A DNA stretch of 64,000 nt from Reticulascus tulasneorum (lineage: Eukaryota; Ascomycota; Sordariomycetes; Glomerellales; Reticulascaceae): the NCBI GenBank assembly GCA_001557505.1, contig LSAX01000012.1, forward strand, positions 1,178,001-1,242,000. The letters are read 5' to 3'. Each line of letters opens with the position of its first letter. Position 1 is the first letter of the stretch. The notes under the pieces were generated by a model. The model was not told the DNA's origin and made no database searches. It saw nothing but the letters and a program-made list of their open reading frames with translations. Positions 55,967 through 64,000 of this stretch are shown piece by piece. Position numbers and translations under genes: made by a program.

Positions 55967-58618
55967 TCAGCCGTCAACTTCCATCTTGTCGTCGGGAGTC
56001 TCGCCAGCATCCGCTGCCTGTTCCTCCAGCTCCAGCTTCGGTTCTGGGAACGCGACAGAAATTGAATCCTTCGATTCCGCCCCGCTGCCTGTTCCACCAC
56101 CACCATTGCCAGCACACAGCCGATACTCGCCGTTTCCTTTCGGCTCGATGATGCCTTCGTCAAGTGCCCACATTGCGAGTAGTCGATCCACGCCAAGTCT
56201 TTGACCTTCACCTTTCTCCATATGCCTTCCCACATGTTCGGTCCATTCATCCCAAGAACCAGGTCCCTCGAAGTTGTTTTGGCAGTCCGGTTTCGGGCAG
56301 GCCGATCGTTGGGGCGGTTGGCGCCGTGTAACCAGACATGTTTGCTGCATCTCCTTGACATGGGTCTCCCATTCGACCTGCAATTTACTATCGCCCTTGG
56401 CAATGGCCTTCTTGATGGCGAATGGTGCGTGCATGCGGCGCAGATGCTGAGTGAACAAATCCTTCCGATTGAATTCGTTGCCCTTTCCTTCCACCGTGCT
56501 CTGTGTGCACGATGAGCATCTGTAGTATTGCAAACAGAGGTGCTGGGACGCAATGTGTCGTTTCCATTCGTTCTTTGAACCAAAAGTACTGGTGCAGCCA
56601 GCAAACGAGAAGGCACAAGGAAAAGGTCTAGTATGAGCAGCTGCAATGTGCTTGCGGAGCGAGGACGAGTCCTTGAACGGTGCGTGACTGCAAAGAGTGC
56701 ATCGTGTTTCTTGCTTCGGGGTCGCCTTTTGCAGAGATCGCCGCGGCTTTGTTCGGGCACTAGGCGTACTTGCGTCAGCGGCATGGATTGTATCATCAGC
56801 TCCAGATTCGTTCGCATCATGCGATGAGCCTGTGTCCTCGTGCCTGCTGTCCATTGCACTGTCCGGAAGCGTCGTTCGTTGCCGTTCCACAACCGGAGGA
56901 GTTTCGTCACTCAAGTGGCGCACGTGGCTCAGTGCTTTGAGTTGTTCAGCCGCTTCCTGCATCTCGGCAGAGTCCTCGACATCATCCTTCCCGTCAATGA
57001 CGGCAGTAGGAGCAGAGGGGGTGGCGTAGGTTGCCGCCGATGGAGTCGTGTCGATACGACCTGCTGCTTCTTGAAATGGTGTCTCTTTTACATCGACCTC
57101 GCGCCGATGCATCGACGGCGTACTCGCAGCGACTTCTCTTGCCTCGAGCAGTATTCGGCCATCCTCGACCTCCTTAGCTGTGGCGGTGTTGATGCCCATG
57201 GATCCCACGAGTTTCTGATACAGGTGGATCATGTTATGGGAACTGATGTAACCCAGAAAACAGCAGACCTTATCATGTTGGACGATGTTCCAGATGGAGT
57301 GCGGCATCGATATCAAAAGCATCGTGGGTGGGCCAAGAAACATACCTTCCACCGTGATCTTGGTAGCAAGCGGTGGCGTGTTGTGCAGCCAGCCGTTGAA
57401 AAATGACATGTCTGGGCTGGCATCCCCTACAAAAGTTGTGCAGACGAGAACTCTTGCTTCGTCAAATCTCAAATCGACGACAGATTCTGGATCAATGAGC
57501 TGATCTTCCCTGCTGGGTCTGGCGGCTGGGGCCTCACCATCTACACCGTTGCCATTGGGCGAAGATTGCAGTTGAGTCCCCCGAGAGGGTAGAGGAGCCA
57601 GATTCAAACTTTGACCCTTTCCAGGAGTGAGTGTGAAGAAAATGGGGAGCTGGGGAGCCGGGTTGGGGCTTTTGCTGGCGCCATTGGTTAGCTTTGTGGC
57701 CGCGGCAACTTCCTGCTGCTTCTGGGATAATATGTCGTCGTAGAGTTTCTGGACGCTGAAGGGTCGCCCGGTGCTTAGTTTGTGAAGAGCCTCAACCAGG
57801 TTGTAGGTGAAGCTGCGTCCCCCAGCATCGCGGGGATTGTGCTCGTGGCTGCATGCTGCAATGGCCTGCTTAATGCCGTGGCTCCCAGCCAAGGGAGTAT
57901 CGCGGACCGAGCAAGTGTCAAGCAGTAGAAGAATGTCGGATTGCGCATCTTCAAAGAGACAGCGAACGCCATCCCATTTGAGTTTTGCGGCATCTTCTCG
58001 AGCATTGCTGCAGAAGAGCGGTCAGAAAGCTTGTGTGGCGCAGTTGACAATGTCTCGAAACTCACCAAGCCCAGTAGAGCTGGTTATCAGCACCGACGTA
58101 ACCATGCCCCGCGTAGTATATGATCAGCAAGTGATTCGGCCTGGCGTGCTCCAGGAACGAGGCCATCTGGACGCCGAGCTTGATGCTGGGATTGGGCACT
58201 GTCGGGATGTTCCACCTGTCGGTGCGGTAATTGTATCGATCCCGAAGAATGGTGTCCAGAGCGACGAGGTCCGCCTCGACGCTAGAGTCCTCCTCCCACC
58301 GCAGCAGAAGCACGGAAACGCTGCTGTACGGCGCCCGTTCAGTCTGGCGCTGGATCAACATGGCAGCGTCTTGGAGATGGCGGGCAAACGACTCGAAGTC
58401 ATGGCGCTCGGCGACGGGAGCGGCATCTTGAGCGGGGAAATGCTGAGGCTGGGTTCAACAACATTAGCATCGGTAACATGGGCGGGTGGACAGGTGGAGG
58501 CTCCAGAACTGCTCACCGAGTCTGCTGGGAAGGGCGCTGGCTGTGCGGTGCTTGTCGTGGAGGGCAGCTCCTTGGGCATGAGCCTGCGCTTTTTGTTGGG
58601 CTGGGATGGTTGTTCCAT
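55967..58618 (-). CDS. Caspase-like (peptidase C14) domain protein with C-terminal C2H2 zinc fingers
   Basis: Three exons on the minus strand: 58618-58517, 58448-58066, 58007-55967; 841 residues. Residues about 60-270 form a caspase-like domain: His149 in IIYYAGHGYVG and Cys194 in DILLLLDTCSVRD form the expected dyad, and the later GIKQAIAACS...GGRSFTYNLVEAL segment matches the fungal caspase-like family. A middle region (about 340-440) has a predicted beta/alpha segment (ITVEGMFLGPPTMLLISMPHSIWNI). Four C2H2-type fingers occupy about residues 598-770 (CTLCSHAPF...HIAAAH; FPCAFSFAGC...HIASQH; YRCSSC...HLRRMH; ACPKPDC...HVGRH), then an acidic C-terminus. Basic residues near the start (NKKRRL) may be a nuclear signal. 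Role is unknown; signalling or regulated proteolysis in the nucleus is speculation. Confidence 0.82.
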
Positions 58619-60996
58619 CTACGGTGAAGGTCAATGACATGCAACGGTCGAGTGCGAATTGAAGAGAGTGGGATGAAGGCGGAAAATGGGACGAAAGTCT
58701 ATGGTCTCACCGATAAAATGGTCGACGTAGTCGCAAAGGGACGGGTGTGGGAGGCCAGAAAAGTAAGGCTGGGGCGAGCTTTCCAAAAAGCTCAGCGACT
58801 GCCAGCGAGGCTGTGGCGGGCGCCTTCAGATGGGAGGACGTGGTCTGGACCTAAGATTCGATTGGCCGCTTTTTATTGGACGACCAGGCGAGCGACAGGC
58901 TGCGACGAGACCCACCTCAGCCCACCACCCTCTTGGCCGCCCCGAGACTTTCCCTTTCGTTCGGCCTCTCTCTCTCTTCCTCTCTCTGCTCTCTGCTCTC
59001 GTCTCCTCTTCTATGTAGTCCGTAATAATTACCTCTACGTTTTGTTTGTACCCTTTTTCTTTCATATTTACCTTCGTACAGAAACTCCTCTCATTTATTC
59101 ATTGGGGCCCCCCGGCACTTCGTAATCCCCGCCCCTCTCTCCCCCACCCCAAGGCTTTCTCTCTCCACGACACAACTACTGCTAGTTATACTGAAATATC
59201 AAAATACCATCCATCTCGCACATCCACACGGATATATCTGCTGTGAAACCTACGTACGCTACTACACCTTTTGGTTGAGCCTAAGCATGTAAGATATCCG
59301 AGTCGGGTGAGGGGTGGTGGAGGTTGTCGTACCAGTCATCTCCCACCGCCGGCCGCCGACTCTCTCCCCTCGCAACGCAGCCTGAGGCCTCGTGAGATGA
59401 TGCATCGATGGTGTCCTGCACGCCCTGCAGTCCACCTCGCCTGCCCCTCTTCCCTTCTCTGCTCGAAAATCCCCCGCCTTGCGGTCCTCGGACCACCTGG
59501 GGTCGGTCGGCGAACAACAACTGGTTCAACAAGCTGCAGCCCACTCTGCATTATCGCCATCCACTGGTGCCACGAACTTTGGGTTCTGCATGGCAGGCTG
59601 ATAGAACCGGTTGGGCACGCTTCGGGGTCGCCCTCGAGGCGCCCACGCAAAGAAAGACGGCCTCGCTAGCCACTTATCAGCCCTCCGTCACTTGCCATAC
59701 AGGGCTAGCATGCCTGCCCCCTGACTGGACAAAAATTGTCCGCCGCATGCAGTTTTATGCACATTTCCATTCATTTTCTCTCAAGGCTCTCATGAGGCTT
59801 TCTAGCGGTGACCGAGTCTAGACGGCTAGCCACACCGATAAACCCATATTCCCGCAACTGACACAGGTATCATGCATCGCACGAGCTGTCCGTACGTTCA
59901 AAAATTACTAAGGTTTTGATGCAATCTCTCAGTTGATCAAGCCTTTTTATACATAACTGAAATGAAGTTACACTTGCGACCATTGAGCGTCTTTGCAGTG
60001 GAAAGCTCACGCTCCAGACCTCGGTTTCACAACACGATTGTCGGGGTAGCATTCGCCATTGCTTTCTTCGACGCGCTCAATTGCGCTCCATTTTGCTCCC
60101 TAGTTGCTCCATATGAAACTTGAGGTCGGCACAAGAAATATAGGATAGTCACCAGTAGTCTAAAAGCGGCTCGATAGTGTCTAGCTAGTCGGGCCTAACC
60201 CGTGCAGTTTCAACCCCCTGGCCTTTCAGCTTCCAGAGCTTGAAGTCACGAGTAATCATGAATGAGACTACGGTCTTTCTAATTAAACTGAAGAGAATAG
60301 TTAGGACAGGACTACCCTAACTGAATGACTACACTATCAGCAGCTGGCCAAAGCCGAGCTGGAGCTCAATTAAGAGTGGCCCAAAACTGTCCCTGCGACA
60401 TGTCCTCCAATTCAAACACTCCTCCGAGGCTAGCATAGTTTACACCATGTATTTGTTGGTGGGCTTCGCAGAGGAAGCCACCTGGAGTCTAGCGGAATGC
60501 GCGAGGGCACCGATGAGACCCGTTTCCCTGTTTGACGGACCTGACCGGCCCCGGAAGTTCGACGGTCTACCTGGGCGTCGCCCTTTTCGGCGCTCGTGCC
60601 GGGCAGAGACCCAATGCAGTATCAGAGTGTGGATTAATGAAATTCCGCCTGTCTATCAATGTCTGTCCAGGCTGAGACTGATTGAGGCATCCCACATCAC
60701 CTTTCCCGCTATGTTGCACAAGTTCAATCTTACAAAACCTCGCACGAGTGAAACCCAACGGCCTGCTAAGGGTAGCTGCTAGAAGAAATCGTCTTCCAAT
60801 TCGTCGAATGAGACCGGGGTGCCAACGAATGACAGCATGATATATCAGGTTTTCCCCAGGTTTCCCCAGGCAAGTTCCTTTGGTTATTCAGAGCGGTCAC
60901 TTGGCCTGAGTTGGCATATCTAGTAGAGTTTCGGGGAATTGCCGATGATGACCAGTCTCAGAAGATTGCACATAGTAATCGGCACCCTTGGATATC
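58619..60996. other. Gene-poor region, left part
   Basis: 2.4 kb upstream of the caspase-like gene. The first 0.6 kb is CT-rich (likely promoter/leader or an unrelated leader on the plus strand). Nothing protein-like recognised on either strand; a short tandem of AGGTTTCCCC lies at about 60848-60870. Confidence 0.45.
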
Positions 60997-61324
60997 TCAA
61001 AGAATGATTGGGACTCTACACGCCGTGTCGTAATACCCACTGTAGATGGGAACATTTGGCAGAAGGTTTCAGACATCGAGTGTCTCTCCATTTGCAGTCA
61101 CGCGAGCGCCTGCTGGCATGAGAGTGGCAAAGCATTCAGAAACAAAGGGTTGAGGAACACAGGGGAATAGCTCCCAAACCAGGCCCTACCACACTTCTCA
61201 TAACCACTAGAATACATACGGGAGCCATTCTCGCAAGCATTCACATTGGCGCATGGATGGTCTTGACAGCGTCTGAACGGATCAGCATTGCACCCTCGAT
61301 TCCGTATCCGGCATGGACTTCTCA
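60997..61324 (-). pseudogene. Degenerate Cys-rich coding segment, origin unknown
   Basis: Minus-strand segment with protein-like character in two frames: a Cys-rich part at about 61160-61310 (CNADPF, CQDHPC, NACENG, YEKCGRAWFGSY), continuing in another frame between about 61140 and 60997 and interrupted by TGA at 61069-61071. The change of frame is around 61141-61160. I do not recognise the family. It abuts the saccharopine dehydrogenase relic but does not resemble the continuation of that enzyme. Confidence 0.35.
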
Positions 61325-61776
61325 CAGAGATGATCAATTCCCCTGGACTGTAGGAGAGTCAATTAGTTCGCACTGGACATGAGAAACCAGCTTCGGGAAA
61401 GAAACCCACCTAAACCGATCTCAGTCATCGACAGTGACGACGGCATGCTTGCACTGCTGTTCAAGCTCAAGCATAGCCGGCGAAACGTAGCTTGTGGTGA
61501 CGATATGCTTCATTCTTCTGGCGAATGACGGACAGCTCGGGTCCTTGGGTCTGATCATCGGTACCGTCGAGCGAGATGAGGATGGCATCCTTGACAACTT
61601 CAGAGAAAGACTTGGCAAGTTCGAGAGTCCTGCAAGCTGCAGAAGTCTCAGTGGGTCTATAATCGTGAAGTACCGTTCCAGCCAAGAGAAAGCCATGCCG
61701 GCTGTCACGGAAATTCTCGACTTGGAGAGGATATCGAGGTCGGTCTTGTGACGAACCCAGCGCCAAGCATCAACAC
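61325..61776 (-). pseudogene. Relic of saccharopine dehydrogenase (NADP+, L-glutamate-forming), LYS9-type, N-terminal part
   Basis: Four pieces of the enzyme of lysine biosynthesis appear in order but in different minus-strand frames: the NADP-binding start VLMLGAGFVTRPT (61776-61738); LDILSKSRISVT, one frame on (about 61733-61698); ACRTLELAKSFSEVVKDAI and following residues (61637-61554); and KHIVTTSYVSPAMLELEQQC (61510-61451). The sequence between the second and third pieces ends in CTGCAG and looks like an intron whose donor is no longer GT. A GT-AG intron-like stretch lies at about 61338-61400, after which only GIDHL is recognisable. About 25 residues are missing before KHIVTTSY. The C-terminal two thirds of the enzyme are absent. 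This is a decayed partial copy. Confidence 0.65.
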
Positions 61777-62908
61777 ATAATGGTGAGAGGAGCCAGTCCT
61801 CGATGCAGGGTGGGTGTTCCCTACTTGTGGGACGCCATTTTGAGTGTATCCCGCGAATTTACGGTAGTTTGGTAGGCTGACCCATCCCAATAAATGAAAA
61901 GTAAAAGCGGATTGCACTATTATGCGATCTGCAAAGATCTCGTGGAAGACGCAACTTTTCTTAATGGGGTTTTCTCTGAGGTAATGCATGGCAACGGTTT
62001 GAAGCTGTCCGTGATGGATCAAAATTCAGACGTGGGGGTAGCGTGGGGCAGAGATGGCTCTCACCCCCCACCATAATTACCTTTTACATCAGGGACCAAG
62101 GCGTGTATCCCTTTTCTTTCCTCGAGGATGCTTAGATAATAATGAGCCGGAAAAGATGTCAAAAATAAGAAAAATCAAACCTATAAATCCAATTCAACTG
62201 ATGGAGAGTTTGAGTCCCTTTCTAATAGTGATGGGCGCTAGTTGACTCGGAGTTTTCACCATGCACAGTTTGCGAGTGAGGAAATCGTTTGTGAGTCACT
62301 TCTTTGGTGGGAGGTTGGCTAGATCGTTAGTATATGGGACTGCCACATGGCTAGGATTTGCTATTTAAGTAGCTATATGTTAACTAGTAGGCCTATCATA
62401 AATGTAGAGCTAGATAGAAACATGTCAAAGTTGCATAGAGCTGATGAATAGCTCGTTAACCTACCGTAAAAGAGTTTGCATGTACATGGACCAACCATAC
62501 CTCTCAAGCAATTGCCCCACTAACGGAGCCCAGAGCCGCTAGATATATTAATTAGGTCTTGCCAAGTCATGCGATCGCCAACCCAATGTCCCGATCCTTT
62601 CAGTGAGCCGGTGCTGGAAGTGTAGATGAACATTAGTGTAATTGATTCACCAGCACACGAATGCATGATATGGGAGTTAGGGATGGAAGAACGCTAATAG
62701 CAAAACGATATCTGCCCAGTTCCGGTAGTGTTGCATTCGCTTAAGGCGGTATTATTATGCTGCTACAGTAACCAACCAACAGGACGACTTGAGCAGCAAT
62801 AAACATTGATTACACCTTCACATACCCCAAGGCAGTCTCAGCAAAACTCAAAACGCCCAACTCTTCTTCCCCAGTCACAGATTCCAAGGAAGACATAATC
62901 TCGTCGTC
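61777..62908. other. AT-richer non-coding DNA, right part of the gene-poor region
   Basis: 1.1 kb, visibly richer in A and T than the gene-bearing parts, with many TA steps. No gene recognised; contains the promoter of the orphan gene at 62909. Confidence 0.45.
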
Positions 62909-63613
62909 ATGCCATCCTACGATGAGATGCGTGCTCAGGCTAGAGTCTATCTCGACTCCATTATTGCGAAAGTGAAAGCGCGTGAGGAGCTCACAAACAA
63001 AGAAAAGCGCAGCCTTTTGCGAACCAAGAAACTCATCTTTAAAGCGATGGCTTATCCCGACAGCCTGACACTTGCTGAGCGATATCGGCTTAGGATGTAC
63101 GCGCCTCCAGAAGAGGCACATGCGAACATCGCCAAAGTGACCGGTGGTGCCATGTCGACTCCGGATGAACTTTTACGGAAGGCATTAGAGAGCGCCGAGA
63201 CAATGCCGGATGAGGAGCTAATGCTTATTATGAGCGGCTACCATATCTTCGATAGCTTGTATGAGAGAGGACATTACTTGACGTGGATGTCGAAACTAGG
63301 CGACATACTTGGCGACGCCGGAGTGGCTGTCAATATTGTGACGACCGAGCTCGAGCGGGAAGGCTACACTGCCGCATCTGGTGAACACCTACGTGGCGAA
63401 GCACGTTTAGCTAGGAAAGCGAAGGAGGCCGCGAAGTGGAGGGAAGAGAATGTTGCCACAAATGCGCAGATCGTTGCCAACAATGCCAAGAACCCTGCGA
63501 AAATAAAGGCGGCTGGTGAGAAAGCTGCAAAATGGGATGAATATGACGATAAGCTGTTTGCTGAGACAGCCTTGTCGATGGTCAAGATGGCAGATGAGAT
63601 TCTGGATGATTGA
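62909..63613 (+). CDS. Hypothetical Ala/Lys/Glu-rich helical protein
   Basis: Single open frame of 234 residues from an ATG at 62909 (MPSYDEMRAQARVYLDSIIA) to TGA at 63611-63613. Not recognised. It is highly charged and predicted almost entirely helical, with no signal peptide or membrane segment. A conserved-looking central stretch is PDEELMLIMSGYHIFDSLYE; the C-terminal half is Ala/Lys-rich (EARLARKAKEAAKWREEN). Codon use resembles other genes in the window, which favours a real gene. Its neighbour on the right is another orphan, transcribed towards it. Confidence 0.6.
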   Translation: MPSYDEMRAQARVYLDSIIAKVKAREELTNKEKRSLLRTKKLIFKAMAYPDSLTLAERYRLRMYAPPEEAHANIAKVTGGAMSTPDELLRKALESAETMPDEELMLIMSGYHIFDSLYERGHYLTWMSKLGDILGDAGVAVNIVTTELEREGYTAASGEHLRGEARLARKAKEAAKWREENVATNAQIVANNAKNPAKIKAAGEKAAKWDEYDDKLFAETALSMVKMADEILDD

Positions 63614-63711
63614 CTTCCCCAAAGTCTCGAATGGAGTCGTCTCTTCCGAATGATATATAAATCCCAACATGTTTGATCGAGCGCTGATCGTGATCAAAGC
63701 GCTGGTCTAGA

Positions 63712-64000
63712 CTAAAGAAATAAAGATGTGTCTATATGACAATGGCCAGCCTGGAGCTGAGCCTCAAATTCGTAGATATAAACGAGTATAGAACTAGCCC
63801 AAAGCTGTTTAAGTATATCGCCCGCATGGATAGCGTTTGTTTCTACCGCCGAGAATATTATTTTCATGGCCGCTAGTTTTTCTTCCAGCCACCCGTTTGC
63901 AAATATCCCCATGGCATCATATTGGTTGTGGATATATTCTTTCCAGCCATTCTGGAGCGTTCCTGCAGGTATTCCATCGGGGTTCCGTGCTTCGTAGTCC
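63712..64000 (-). CDS. Hypothetical protein, C-terminal part, runs off the window
   Basis: Minus-strand frame open from base 63999 to the TAG at 63712-63714, 95 residues visible. Motifs include DYEARNPDGIPAGTLQNGWKEY and AMGIFANGWLEEKLAAMKII. Not recognised. The stretch looks like a real folded C-terminus (aromatic-rich, balanced composition). The N-terminal part lies beyond 64000. Confidence 0.5.
   Translation of the reverse strand, partial: DYEARNPDGIPAGTLQNGWKEYIHNQYDAMGIFANGWLEEKLAAMKIIFSAVETNAIHAGDILKQLWASSILVYIYEFEAQLQAGHCHIDTSLFL

Noticed and set aside
55687..56910. 407-codon minus-strand open frame overlapping the 3' part of the caspase/C2H2 gene
   Set aside because: It is a shadow of the zinc-finger-coding frame; its translation is Arg/Ser/Thr-rich without motifs, while the other frame has four clear fingers.

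Overview
The window is nuclear DNA of a filamentous ascomycete, most likely a Sordariomycete. The reasons are intron-containing genes with short GT-AG introns (about 48-106 bases, many with CTAAC/CTGAC branch sites), fungal-type orthologues (Psd2, Mcm2, Sec28, a UBR7/Mlo2-type protein, a YAT-type amino acid permease), and intergenic DNA rich in CT tracts and microsatellites. I found no tRNA, rRNA, CRISPR array or intact transposon. No species is assigned. Splice sites were read by eye; exon sums were checked for frame.

Left part (1-18.5 kb): the 3' two thirds of RNA polymerase III subunit RPC1, a DDHD-type phospholipase (7 exons), a small bZIP factor whose upstream region is 4.9 kb of repeat-rich DNA, a nine-exon catalase with an 8-base micro-exon, and a broken locus. 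In the broken locus a GMC oxidoreductase loses its C-terminal domain where it runs into an ankyrin-repeat fragment of the fungal NLR type.

Middle (19-48.7 kb): mostly housekeeping genes. These are C2/EF-hand phosphatidylserine decarboxylase Psd2, a HAD phosphatase, coatomer epsilon, a disordered orphan protein, a polytopic membrane glycoprotein, Mcm2 sharing a divergent promoter with a UBR7-like protein, an amino acid permease, a coiled-coil protein and an acidic nuclear-type protein.

Right part (49-64 kb): two secreted glycosidases on the same strand (GH31 alpha-glucosidase; GH43 exo-1,3-galactanase-like with a C-terminal carbohydrate-binding module), then a caspase-like domain joined to C2H2 zinc fingers. 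After that comes 4.3 kb of gene-poor DNA holding a decayed saccharopine dehydrogenase (LYS9-type) fragment, an orphan gene, and the 3' end of another orphan running off the window.

The genes do not form one pathway. The most unusual points are the GMC/ankyrin chimera, the LYS9 relic, the caspase/C2H2 fusion, the micro-exons, and regulatory-looking sequences upstream of MCM2 (MCB boxes), the DDHD lipase (double E-box palindrome) and the bZIP gene.
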